From positions 1-64,000 of the forward strand of contig NZ_JACHEE010000009.1 of NCBI RefSeq assembly GCF_014207375.1: DNA of 64,000 bases. Reading direction: 5' to 3'. Both the position numbers and the translations under genes were made by a program. This DNA is from Arthrobacter sp. AZCC_0090. GTDB lineage: Bacteria > Actinomycetota > Actinomycetes > Actinomycetales > Micrococcaceae. The notes under the pieces were generated by a model. The model made no database searches and was not told the origin of the DNA. It saw only the letters and a program-made list of their open reading frames with translations. Shown one piece after another: positions 15,691 to 23,550 of this stretch (positions are counted from its first letter, which is position 1; every line of letters starts with the position of its first letter).

Positions 15691-17552
15691 CACGTAAGGA
15701 ACCGTGCAGCCCTGCGCCCGCAACGCGGGTCATGCCTTGGGCCGTTAGCCTTCAACTAGTCCTAGAATGCGCGCCTGCCTCGCTTCTAGTAAGTCTTGTC
15801 TGCGCGTTTGGTCTTGGTGCAATTCCCGTGGTCAGCGCCTGGGTTCTCAAACGGTTGTTAGAAGACGTCTCGACGCGGCAGTTCGATGAACACATCGTGA
15901 CCGCCGCTGTAACCCTGGCAGTACTGGGGCTTGCTCTTGCGCTCCTAACGGGGGCCGCCCGCTTCGCAGAAGCCGAACTTTCGCGCAAAATCGGATTGGG
16001 CGCTCAAGACCGGTTGCATACGGCCCTCGCTGAACGGCTCCGAGGGCTTTCGCGTCTTGAGGATCCAGCATTCCAGGACCGCTTGCGGATAGCGCAAATT
16101 GCAGGACGAACGGGACCCATACAGGTCACGACAGGGACCGTGGCTATTAGCAAGTGTGCCATCACTTTTGCGGGCTTCGTTCTAACGCTTTTCATGATCA
16201 ATGTCTGGCTTCTCCTAGCAGTCATTTTGTCAGCTGTGCCCGCGATCTATGCCGAAGTCGGCCTCAGCAAAAGGCGAGACCGTGCCATTTGGAAGATCGG
16301 GCAGTCGGAGCGCCGCCAGATGTTCTACGCGTCGCTCCTCACAGCGCCAAGCGCAGCTAAGGAATTGCGACTTCTTGGATTGGGGAAGTACTTCCGCAAA
16401 AGAATGCTGAGCGAAATGCGGTCGGCCAATGCGGTCGACCGCGCAATTGACGCCCGATCATTCAGCGCGCAGACAGGTCTTTCGTTTCTGAGCGCCTGCG
16501 TAGCCGGGGTGGGCCTCGTCTGGGCCGTCAATGCGGTACGTGAGGGAAAGCTCTCCATCGGCGACATTAGTGTCCTCATAGCAGCCGTGGCGGGGATACA
16601 GTCCTCCGTCGCCTCTGCGATTCAACAGGCTGGCCTGCTCAATCGGGCAAATCTATCAATGGCACATTACGCGGCACTCACCACCCTCGAAACCGACATC
16701 ATCGTTCCTGCTTCCCCTCGCGAAATCCCTCCGCTTGCACATTCGATAACACTCGAAAACGTCTGGTTCCGCTACGGGCATGGGCTGCCCTGGGTTCTCA
16801 AGGACGCCAATCTTACAATTTACGCTGGTGAAACTACTGCTCTCGTCGGTTTGAACGGCGCCGGAAAAAGTACGGTAATAAAATTACTTTGCCGGTTATA
16901 CGAGCCAATTCGCGGTCGCGTGCTCTGGGACGGTATCGATGTCCGAAGTTTTGATCCGGAGGCATTACGCAATCGAATAAGCGCCGTGTTCCAAGACTAC
17001 ATGCAATACGAACTTAGTTTAGGCGAGAACATTGGTCTAGGCGACGTGGAAGCGATCACTGACGGTCCGCGAATACATCGTGCCGCGGCGCTCGCGGGGA
17101 TCCAGGAGCTAGTTCGAAGTCTCCCAGATGGACTTGAAACTATGATCACCAGAATTTTTACCAATAGCGACGATCGAGCCAACCCCGGGACCGGTGTAGT
17201 TCTTTCAGGTGGACAGGGTCAAAGAGTCGCAATGGCTCGAGCGTTCATGCGCGAAAATCATGATCTGCTGATTCTCGATGAACCCAGCGCTGGCCTGGAT
17301 GCGATAGCCGAAAAGGAGATTCACGAACGTCTTCGGACTCTTAGAACCGACAAAACTACGATACTAATTTCGCATCGGATGAATGCAGTGAGGGACGCCA
17401 ATCGAATAGTTGTTCTTGACCGCGGAGATATTTCGGAAAGTGGAAGCCACGAAAATCTCATGGAAATCGGTGGACGATATGCCGAGCTTTTTAATCTGCA
17501 GTCGGAGGGATTTCAACGAGATTCCAAACCACGGATGCCATTCTTTCCGTGA
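15687..17552 (+). CDS. ABC exporter, fused membrane and ATPase domains, no peptidase domain
   Basis: Exporter half-transporter of 621 residues. Residues 20-320 form the six-helix membrane domain. The ATPase domain starts near 350 with ITLENVWFRYG, then Walker A GLNGAGKST (388-396), Q-loop VFQDYMQYE, signature LSGGQ (506-510), Walker B LLILDEPSAGLD (527-538) and H-loop ISHR. Unlike classical bacteriocin exporters it has no N-terminal C39 cysteine peptidase. A separate peptidase gene follows and overlaps by 4 bp (GTGA). The architecture fits lantibiotic- or RiPP-type exporters. Likely cargo is the Cys-rich peptide encoded at 18182-18397. Confidence 0.9.
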   Translation: MTRKEPCSPAPATRVMPWAVSLQLVLECAPASLLVSLVCAFGLGAIPVVSAWVLKRLLEDVSTRQFDEHIVTAAVTLAVLGLALALLTGAARFAEAELSRKIGLGAQDRLHTALAERLRGLSRLEDPAFQDRLRIAQIAGRTGPIQVTTGTVAISKCAITFAGFVLTLFMINVWLLLAVILSAVPAIYAEVGLSKRRDRAIWKIGQSERRQMFYASLLTAPSAAKELRLLGLGKYFRKRMLSEMRSANAVDRAIDARSFSAQTGLSFLSACVAGVGLVWAVNAVREGKLSIGDISVLIAAVAGIQSSVASAIQQAGLLNRANLSMAHYAALTTLETDIIVPASPREIPPLAHSITLENVWFRYGHGLPWVLKDANLTIYAGETTALVGLNGAGKSTVIKLLCRLYEPIRGRVLWDGIDVRSFDPEALRNRISAVFQDYMQYELSLGENIGLGDVEAITDGPRIHRAAALAGIQELVRSLPDGLETMITRIFTNSDDRANPGTGVVLSGGQGQRVAMARAFMRENHDLLILDEPSAGLDAIAEKEIHERLRTLRTDKTTILISHRMNAVRDANRIVVLDRGDISESGSHENLMEIGGRYAELFNLQSEGFQRDSKPRMPFFP

Positions 17553-17977
17553 AGTCTGTCAACCCCATCTCTCTTTTGATCCGTTCCCTTGCAACTTGGT
17601 TTGCAACCATAAGGCTTTCAACGGGATTCGTTGTCAGTGGTAATAGCATGTTGCCAACTCTGGCGCCGGGCGATCGGGTTCACGTCGTCCCGGTTCGCCA
17701 TAAAATTCTTCCTGGCGAAATTGTGGTTTTCAGTGCCGACGGACTATATAAACGGTTGGACAGCCCGTCAGCTTGTCGCCCAGTTGAAGTTGGGGGAAGG
17801 TTGATAAAGCGAGTCTACGCCAGCGAAGGTTCACCGATCCCTTTTATTGACGATGTTCAGATAATCCCACCCGGAATGTTTTATGTGGTCGGAGACAACC
17901 TCGAGGAGAGTATCGATTCCCGCACCTTTGGTCTTATAGATTTAGGTCGTATTATCGGACTGGCGTCAAATGTTTGA
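17549..17977 (+). CDS. Small S26-family signal-peptidase-like protease
   Basis: Membrane-associated serine protease of 142 residues, short for a type I signal peptidase. A weak N-terminal hydrophobic segment (residues 8-30) is followed by box B GNSMLPTLAPGDRV with Ser33 as nucleophile, then box D RLIKRVYA with Lys87 as general base, and box E GDNLEESIDSRTFG. All catalytic boxes are intact. The GTG start overlaps the exporter stop. The peptidase in this operon probably removes the leader of the exported peptide, replacing the C39 domain missing from the exporter. That partnership is an inference from gene order and from the VEA motif in the precursor. Confidence 0.87.
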   Translation: MKSVNPISLLIRSLATWFATIRLSTGFVVSGNSMLPTLAPGDRVHVVPVRHKILPGEIVVFSADGLYKRLDSPSACRPVEVGGRLIKRVYASEGSPIPFIDDVQIIPPGMFYVVGDNLEESIDSRTFGLIDLGRIIGLASNV

Positions 17978-18082
17978 CCCCGAATGAGTGAAGTTCCAAC
18001 GACTTGAAGAGCAAAACCATCTATTTTATTATGAGCAATTCTATTTATATTCGATTTCATGCGAAAGAGTGGTTCTCAGGTA

Positions 18083-18112
18083 TTGATACACGTCAAAAAT
18101 GATGGTTAAGTA
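18083..18112 (+). promoter_or_regulatory. Candidate promoter of the Cys-rich peptide gene
   Basis: TTGATA (18083-18088) and TAAGTA (18107-18112) lie 18 bases apart, about 70 bases before the ATG. A small inverted repeat GTATC-N7-GATAC follows near 18137-18153. The 204-bp gap after the peptidase gene leaves room for a separate promoter so that precursor can be made in excess. Confidence 0.35.
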
Positions 18113-18181
18113 CAAGTATCGCTTTTCCGAGCGGTCGTATCAGATTCAGATACGTAGGATTTGAGCTGAATTGGAGTAAAG

Positions 18182-18397
18182 ATGGACACGTTAGTTAGGC
18201 GCGTCGAGGTCTTGGGCGATCGACTTCTCAGTCACTTCGTGCCGCGCGCAGTTGAAGCGGGCGGCACATGTACTTACTGCAATTCCTATATCGTCCAGTG
18301 CAGTTACGGGCAGCACCAGACATGCGATATGTATTTTCAGTCCTATTGCGGCGACTGCGGCACATATTGCGGTTCTTGTGTGGGCGGAGGATGGTGA
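18182..18397 (+). CDS. Eight-cysteine secreted peptide precursor, bacteriocin-like
   Basis: A 71-residue precursor at the end of the export operon, with GGAG ribosome site 6 nt before ATG. Residues 1-26 look like a leader: amphipathic, no hydrophobic core, thus not Sec-type, ending VEA (24-26), which meets the -3/-1 rule of signal peptidase I. The core from Gly27 has eight cysteines at 30, 33, 40, 48, 56, 59, 63 and 66 (spacing x2, x6, x7, x7, x2, x3, x2), many Tyr, Gly and Ser, and ends VGGGW. No lanthionine, radical SAM or lasso enzymes are present, so four disulfides made by the MauE/thioredoxin pair are the simplest reading. Myxobacterial fulvocin C also has eight cysteines in about 45 residues, but no homology is claimed. 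Confidence 0.8.
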   Translation: MDTLVRRVEVLGDRLLSHFVPRAVEAGGTCTYCNSYIVQCSYGQHQTCDMYFQSYCGDCGTYCGSCVGGGW

Positions 18398-18546
18398 CGG
18401 GAAATAGCTACCGAGTCATCGGGTTGTAGCCCTGGCGACGATGTTCGCCTACCGTAGCCTACGCTATTGCGGAAGCTACCGGCGCCCCAGAACTTGGTCC
18501 TGGTTATAGCGAGCCCTGGCGCCATTTCCTGATGTGTTCGGATAAC

Positions 18547-18586
18547 GAGGCAACGGGTGGCCTTTTCTGATGCTACCCGTTGCCTC
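18547..18586 (+). terminator. Terminator-like hairpin after the peptide-export operon
   Basis: A perfect 12-bp stem GAGGCAACGGGT/ACCCGTTGCCTC with a 16-nt loop, about 150 bases after the precursor stop. The following bases are TCCC rather than a T-run, so termination may be rho-assisted or the stem may protect the mRNA end. Confidence 0.6.
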
Positions 18587-18630
18587 TCCCTGCGGGGCTG
18601 CTTAAACCGACCCCGTGCACCCCTTTGCTG

Positions 18631-18638
18631 CCCAAAAT
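18631..18638. repeat. Left copy of 8-bp target-site duplication
   Basis: CCCAAAAT lies directly before the element end GGCTCTTTGCGG and is repeated exactly at 19975-19982 after the other end. Eight-base duplications are the norm for ISL3-family insertions. Confidence 0.85.
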
Positions 18639-19974
18639 GGCTCTTTGCGGTTCGTGAGGAAATGGATTCCCGGAATGAGCGTCATGCCGCCGTCCTGACG
18701 GCATTCCTCAGGAGGATAACGGATTTGTAGCTGGCATTGCGGTAGCCTCGCGCTGTGCGCTTGATGTTCTTGATGGCGGTGTTGTTGGCCTCGACCTTCG
18801 CCGTCGTGGCGCCCGGATAATCAGCACCTTGATTTCCTTTCACCACCGGCAGACGGTGCGGTAGAGCCTGTTCGTCTCCGGTCGTGCGGCTGCCTTGACC
18901 AGTTCCTCGAGTTCTTTCTTCGCTGTCGCGGCGTCCTGCAGGGAGCCGATGCGCAGCAAGGTCCGGAGTTGTTCTTTGACTTGCCAGACCGATCGGAGAG
19001 TTCCGGTCGGATCATCAGCTGCAAAGACTTCCTCCAATCGACGGGCCGCCCTGAGGCTGAGGCTGTCGCCGCCGCGCACAGGAGCATGCGGGCGTCCAGG
19101 CCTTGTCGATGGCCTGCCCGCGGCGGCCCTCCTGCTGGGACAGGTTCTGCCGGGTCTCGGTGACGGCCTGGTTGGCCAGCGAGATCAGGTGGAAGTGATC
19201 AACAGGGACCGCGGTCCGGGGGAAGCCACATCCGCAATGCCTTGCGGAACGCCGCCGAAGGATTGATCGCGACGAGCTGAACCCCGAGGCGCCATTCCAG
19301 GGGCCGGTCGAACAGAGATTCCCCGACGCTCCTGTGGTCCCGGAAGTAGCGCCGACCGGAACCGGTCTTCATCGATGCCCAACATCCGCGGGCTGAGCGC
19401 ATCCACGTCCGGCAGGGTTGGGAAGCAGGCTTCATTGAGCGCGGCCCGGACCATCCACCAGGACACCGCGAACCCGGCGGCAGTCTCCGAAACGGCCCTG
19501 CCCGAACGGATGACCGCATCCACGAGCTGGTCGCGGAGCCTGCTCGTGGAGCGGGCACGGCGCGGGACCTGGGCGTTGGATTCAAAGAACGAAAGCCTCT
19601 CGCACCCCGGCTCCTGGCAGTACCAGCGGTACTTGGACCACAGCACATCCACCGGCCCGCGACAGGAATGACCCTGAGCTCCTGGAAGCGGCGTTCCTTC
19701 CGCCGTGACGCGATGACGCCGCAGCTGGGGCAGCCCGGTGACTGGTCGGTTTCGATGATGACCGCCGCCGGCCGGCAGTTACAGTGGTGGAAATGCGCGG
19801 TAGTCAGGCAGGTTGAAGAGGCTGGTGGCAGCGTCGGCTGTGGCCCCGGTAGGCTCGATCAAGGCTCGTGGTCCTGTTCCAGAATTGAATGCTAAACACA
19901 CTCATCCCAACAGGGCCACGGGCCCAATTGTCTTCAACGCCACGAACTCGATTCCCCACCAACCACGAAGAGCC
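18639..19974 (-). mobile_element. ISL3-family insertion sequence with decayed transposase
   Basis: A complete element of 1336 bases. The left end GGCTCTTTGCGGTTCGTG and right end (read inward) GGCTCTTCGTGGTTGGTG are imperfect inverted repeats of about 21 bp, and CCCAAAAT flanks both sides as a perfect 8-bp duplication. The transposase on the minus strand is broken, so the element can move only with help from another copy. The preserved duplication shows that no rearrangement has occurred at the ends since insertion. Confidence 0.9.
18682..19862 (-). pseudogene. ISL3-family transposase, broken
   Basis: Fragments in different frames reconstruct an ISL3 transposase: LIEPTGATADAATSLFNLPDYR at the start, a zinc-finger part with SPGCPSCG and WYCQEPGC, the segment AVSETAAGFAVSWWMVRAALNEA, MLGIDEDRF, then WQVKEQLRTLLRIGSLQDA and ETNRLYRTVCRW. 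A TGA stop follows that tryptophan, then the C-terminus VEANNTAIKNIKRTARGYRN ending ILLRNAVRTAA in another frame. Several frameshifts and one nonsense codon make it inactive. Confidence 0.85.
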
Positions 19975-20350
19975 CCCAAAATCCGGAGGGCTTGCCTGCG
20001 AATCGCGAGAACCGGACTCACCACCGCGAGCCTGCTCATTACAGACCTCGGCGCATTTTGCGACAGTTGGCGCCGGAACTACGTTCGCGACCTACTACGG
20101 ATCCGCGGTCTCGGGGGACCCGGTTCTAGCCGCAATCAGGCTTATATCTCTTAAGTACCCCCTGAGGTTGGGGCGGTAGTCGTTGACGGTTGTCTTGGGA
20201 GGGGCGTGGGTGGTTCCCGTCTCCGGCTGGGCATCCTGGCCCGTGAAAGAGATCGTCGCCCCCGGCCCGTCTTCCGAGCAGACCCGGAGTTGCGGATTCT
20301 GTGCGGACTGCCGAAGCCTGACCCCTTATTTTGCAACGAAATAGGCGAAG
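19975..20350. other. Gene-free stretch after the ISL3 element
   Basis: The first eight bases are the right copy of the target duplication CCCAAAAT. The rest of about 370 bases shows open frames on both strands, but none with a ribosome site or recognisable product. Confidence 0.5.
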
Positions 20351-20382
20351 TCACACGTTGAAGCGGAACTCCACCACGTCGC
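20351..20382 (-). other. Displaced native 3' end of ychF (attachment-site remnant)
   Basis: On the minus strand this encodes CDVVEFRFNV followed by TGA (20351-20353). Canonical YchF proteins end in a stretch of the type DGDVVEFRFNV. The same coding bases occur in the current ychF end, where the protein instead continues to VVEFRHNTTSSAKK. The 19-bp identity CGGAACTCCACCACGTCGC (20364-20382 and 21100-21118) therefore marks an insertion between the two copies. Confidence 0.75.
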
Positions 20383-21118
20383 AGCCCATCAATCGCGGCT
20401 CAGATCGGTCTTGTCGACAGGCCACCAATGATCCGCGTTCCTGACGCACTCTGCGGCCATACGTCTCTCTGTGACCTTGCGTCGATCGGTCTCCAGATAG
20501 GTAATCCATTTTGTGGGCTTGTCGTAGAACTTGAGACGGCCCTCGCAGATCGGACAGGTGCCTTGTAGCCGGGCCAAACCGATCCGGCCTCCCCACCCGG
20601 TCAGAGCCGGAAACCAAGGGATTGGCGAGAAGTGCTGAGTTCGGTTGCTTGCTACGCTTCGCAACCACACAAAAACAACAAGGAGCAGAAGGACAACGGC
20701 GAGCGCGATCATCCATACCGGCTTGGGACTTTCTCTTGGAAGTCCGCGGCCCAACGTTTCGAAGAACGGAGCGAAGCCTTGCCAGCCCGCAATGACGCCG
20801 AGAACCCCTAACCCGACGGAAATCCAGGTCAGGAGCGCCAACGTCAGGGGGCTCTTCCAGGACCATCTAGGCTCGTATTGGGCCACCGGTTCCTCCGGTG
20901 TTCCACCAATGTGGATATCCCCAGCCGCTTGATAGACCCCACCGGAGATGTCGCCCCCACCCGAACTCACGCCTTGACTCGGCCCAACTCGGCCGAGTCG
21001 AGATCCACATTCCGGGCAGAACCTGGAGCTTCCCGATACCTCAGCAGCGCAAGCTGGGTTTGGGCAGATCATTTCTTTGCGCTAGAGGTTGTATTGTGAC
21101 GGAACTCCACCACGTCGC
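20364..21118. repeat. 19-bp direct repeats bounding the insertion at ychF
   Basis: CGGAACTCCACCACGTCGC occurs at 20364-20382 and 21100-21118 in the same orientation, 736 bases apart. The right copy is inside ychF; the left copy is in the displaced native ychF terminus. The pattern is that of attL/attR left by site-specific integration into the 3' end of a conserved gene. Confidence 0.75.
20389..21072 (-). CDS. Zinc-ribbon membrane protein of unknown function inserted at the ychF 3' end
   Basis: A 227-residue protein with an N-terminal zinc ribbon (Cys3, Cys8, Cys19, Cys22; PECGSRLG). Next is a Gly-rich segment GGDISGGVYQAAGDIHIGG (39-57), resembling the GGVxQAGxIHG linkers seen in some bacterial conflict and signalling proteins. 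Two membrane helices follow (about 74-97 and 119-138), then a second metal-binding-like segment CPIC (173-176) with Cys209 and His214. The ATG overlaps the ychF stop by 4 bp. It is the only gene between the two copies of the ychF-end repeat, so it probably arrived as cargo. Function is not known. Confidence 0.75.
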   Translation of the reverse strand: MICPNPACAAEVSGSSRFCPECGSRLGRVGPSQGVSSGGGDISGGVYQAAGDIHIGGTPEEPVAQYEPRWSWKSPLTLALLTWISVGLGVLGVIAGWQGFAPFFETLGRGLPRESPKPVWMIALAVVLLLLVVFVWLRSVASNRTQHFSPIPWFPALTGWGGRIGLARLQGTCPICEGRLKFYDKPTKWITYLETDRRKVTERRMAAECVRNADHWWPVDKTDLSRD

Positions 21119-22172
21119 CGTCGGCCATGACGTATTCCTTGCCTTCAATACGGACCTTGCCGCGGGACTTGGCCTCGGCCATGGATCCGGCGTCGATGAG
21201 GTCATCGAAGGAGACAACTTCGGCCTTGATGAATCCGCGCTGGAAATCTGTGTGGATGACTCCTGCAGCCTGGGGCGCGGTGTCGCCTCGGTGGATGGTC
21301 CAGGCACGGGCTTCCTTGGGACCGGCAGTGAGGTAGGTCTGCAGTCCGAGCGTGTGGAAACCGACGCGTGCCAGCTGGTCGAGGCCGGATTCGTCCTGGC
21401 CATTCATCTCGAGCATTTCGCGGGCTTCTTCTTCGTCGAGTTCAACGAGATCCGATTCGAGCTTGGCGTCGAGGAAAATGCTGTCTGCGGGCGCCACCAT
21501 GGCACGGAGTTCTTCCTGCTTTTCCGGGCTGCCGAGGATTCCTTCGTCGGCGTTGAAGACGTAAATGAAGGGCTTGGCCGTGAGGAGGCTGAGCTCCTTG
21601 AGGTGCTCCATCTCCAGCTTGTCGCTCGTGACCGAGGAGAAAATCGTGTCGCCACGTTCCAACACGGCCTGGGCGGCCAAAATTGCTGCCAGTTCAGCGG
21701 CTTCGCGCTTCTTGATCTTGACTTCTTTTTCGATCCGGGGAATGGCCTTTTCGATCGTCTGGAGATCGGCCAGGATCAATTCGGTGTTGATCGTCTCAAT
21801 GTCGGAGCGGGGGTCAACCTTGCCGTCGACGTGGACGACGTCCGGGTCATCGAAGACGCGGATGACTTGGGCGATGGCTTCTGCCTCGCGGATGTTTGCA
21901 AGGAACTTGTTGCCCAGGCCTTCGCCTTCGGAGGCGCCTTTGACAATTCCCGCGATGTCAACGAAAGAGACGACGGCGGGCAGGAGCCGCTGCGATCCGA
22001 AGACCTCGGCCAACTTCTGCAGGCGCGGGTCCGGCAGGTTGACGACGCCGACATTTGGCTCGATGGTGGCGAACGGGTAGTTCGCGGCCAGCACCTGGTT
22101 GCGGGTCAATGCGTTGAAAAGGGTTGATTTGCCGACGTTGGGCAGTCCGACGATGCCAATAGTAAGAGCCAC
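21069..22172 (-). CDS. ychF: Redox-regulated ATPase YchF, with altered C-terminus
   Basis: Universally conserved P-loop NTPase of the Obg class that binds ribosomes and prefers ATP. Walker A GLPNVGKST is at residues 8-16, followed by FATIEPNVGVVNLPDPRL and the G3 region FVDIAGIVKGASEGEGLGNKFL. The G4 equivalent is FNADE, in keeping with ATP rather than GTP use, and the C-terminal TGS domain (LQTYLTAGPKEARAWTIHRG) is complete. The GTG at 22172 gives the usual MALTIGIVGLPN start; an ATG two codons upstream exists. The last residues HNTTSSAKK replace the canonical FNV because of the insertion described at 20364-21118. Probably functional. Confidence 0.95.
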   Translation of the reverse strand: MALTIGIVGLPNVGKSTLFNALTRNQVLAANYPFATIEPNVGVVNLPDPRLQKLAEVFGSQRLLPAVVSFVDIAGIVKGASEGEGLGNKFLANIREAEAIAQVIRVFDDPDVVHVDGKVDPRSDIETINTELILADLQTIEKAIPRIEKEVKIKKREAAELAAILAAQAVLERGDTIFSSVTSDKLEMEHLKELSLLTAKPFIYVFNADEGILGSPEKQEELRAMVAPADSIFLDAKLESDLVELDEEEAREMLEMNGQDESGLDQLARVGFHTLGLQTYLTAGPKEARAWTIHRGDTAPQAAGVIHTDFQRGFIKAEVVSFDDLIDAGSMAEAKSRGKVRIEGKEYVMADGDVVEFRHNTTSSAKK

Positions 22173-22294
22173 GAGCATTGATTCTACCCGCTGAGGACCC
22201 TTGTCCGCTTTGCGGGAAGAACCCCGGACCGCATGGCCGGGCGCCGTGACCCGGCTTCGCTATATTGTCCTACCCCTATGCCAAGGTTGGAGGC

Positions 22295-23512
22295 ATGGAT
22301 GGTCTTGCAGTTATACTCGCTTTGTTCATGCTTCTTCTCGGTGCCGCCGCAGGGGTGGTGGCTGGCTTCCTCCTGTTTCGGCGCCGGAACGTCGCCCTTG
22401 AAGAAGATTTCGACGCCGTCTCGGAGCGGCTTGCCGCGGTGAACGCCCAGTTTGCAGCCGCCGACGCCGAGCGGCGCCTTCTGTCGTCGCAGAACCGCGA
22501 ACTGAACGAGTCCAGGAACCAGGACAGCAGCGTGTTGCGTGCCCTTGCCCCCGTTGCCGAGAAGCTGACGGCCGTCCAGCAACAGGTCTCGCTTCTGGAA
22601 CGGGACCGTTTGGAACAGTACGGCCAGCTTGCCCAGCAGCTCCAGGAAGCCCGTTTGTCGGATGAGCAGCTGCTGCGTTCCACCCACGCCCTGGCCTCCG
22701 CGCTGCGGTCCAACAGTGCGAGGGGGCAGTGGGGGGAAGTCCAGCTGCGCCGGGTGGTGGAAGCCGCGGGCATGTTGCGGCACGTCGATTTTCACGAGCA
22801 GGTGCACTCCGCTTCCGTGGACAACGCCGTCCGGCCTGACCTCGTTGTCCAGCTGCCCGGCGGAAAGCAACTGGTAGTCGACGCCAAAGTGCCGCTCGGG
22901 TCTTACCTTGCCGCCCAAGAACAGGGCAACATCAGGCACGTGGCAGAGAGCGGCATGCAATCGCCCGGCAATAGCACAGACGCATTGCTGCTGGCTCATG
23001 CGAAGGCCCTCAAGTCGCATGTGGATGCCTTGGGCTCCAAGAAGTACTGGGACATCCCCGGCAACTCGCCGGAGCTCGTGATCTGTTTCCTCCCGGCAGA
23101 ATCGATCCTCGCTGCGGCCCTGGAAGCTGACCCGGCACTTTTGGACTATGCCCTCTCCCGGAACGTGGTCCTGGCATCCCCCGGCACCTTGCTGGCTGTT
23201 CTCAAGTCCGTTGCCTTCACGTGGCGGCAGGACGTTTTGACGGACAACGCCCGCGAACTGTTCGAGCTCGCCCGGCAGCTGTACGAACGCATGGGCACCC
23301 TGGGTGACAACGTGGCCAAGCTAGGTTCGTCTTTGAAGACCTCGGTAGATCGCTACAACGCACTCGTCGGAACGCTGGAGGCTCGCGTACTGCCCACGGC
23401 CCGGAAACTCAATGCCATGGACACCGACGGCTTGGTGTCACCGCCCGCTGTGGAAGCAGTGCCACGCACTTTGGCGGCGCCCGAACTGATCGAAGGAGAA
23501 TCCGCGGCCTGA
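22295..23512 (+). CDS. rmuC: DNA recombination protein RmuC homologue
   Basis: A protein of 405 residues with an N-terminal membrane anchor (MDGLAVILALFMLLLGAAAG), a coiled-coil stretch (about 35-105, with QLQEARLSDEQLL), and the RmuC nuclease-like domain: RGQWGEVQLRRVVEAAGM, PDLVVQLPGGKQLVVDAKVPL and FLPAESILAAALEADP. The lysine in VDAKVP belongs to the PD-(D/E)XK-like core. RmuC limits recombination at inverted repeats in E. coli; the exact action is unclear. The ATG at 22295 is preferred over upstream TTG. It is divergent from ychF. Confidence 0.9.
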   Translation: MDGLAVILALFMLLLGAAAGVVAGFLLFRRRNVALEEDFDAVSERLAAVNAQFAAADAERRLLSSQNRELNESRNQDSSVLRALAPVAEKLTAVQQQVSLLERDRLEQYGQLAQQLQEARLSDEQLLRSTHALASALRSNSARGQWGEVQLRRVVEAAGMLRHVDFHEQVHSASVDNAVRPDLVVQLPGGKQLVVDAKVPLGSYLAAQEQGNIRHVAESGMQSPGNSTDALLLAHAKALKSHVDALGSKKYWDIPGNSPELVICFLPAESILAAALEADPALLDYALSRNVVLASPGTLLAVLKSVAFTWRQDVLTDNARELFELARQLYERMGTLGDNVAKLGSSLKTSVDRYNALVGTLEARVLPTARKLNAMDTDGLVSPPAVEAVPRTLAAPELIEGESAA

Positions 23513-23550
23513 GACCGGGCTGAAACCAGCCTAGGACCGCCGGGCACCGC

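Larger units (their letters stand above)
18398..18638. other. Intergenic region between peptide gene and ISL3 element
   Basis: About 240 bases without a gene. It contains the hairpin at 18547-18586 and ends with the left copy of the ISL3 target duplication. Confidence 0.6.

Noticed and set aside
18031..18102. A 23-codon frame (MSNSIYIRFH) between peptidase and precursor genes
   Set aside because: No ribosome site and no similarity to the Cys-rich precursor.
14608..18397. Lanthipeptide, lasso peptide or thiopeptide cluster
   Set aside because: No LanB/LanC/LanM, no asparagine-synthetase-like cyclase, no YcaO or radical SAM gene is present; only redox, export and protease genes are seen.
20351..20866. 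A 171-codon minus-strand frame ending in VVEFRFNV
   Set aside because: The body is an out-of-frame shadow of the zinc-ribbon gene; only its last residues are meaningful, as the displaced ychF terminus.
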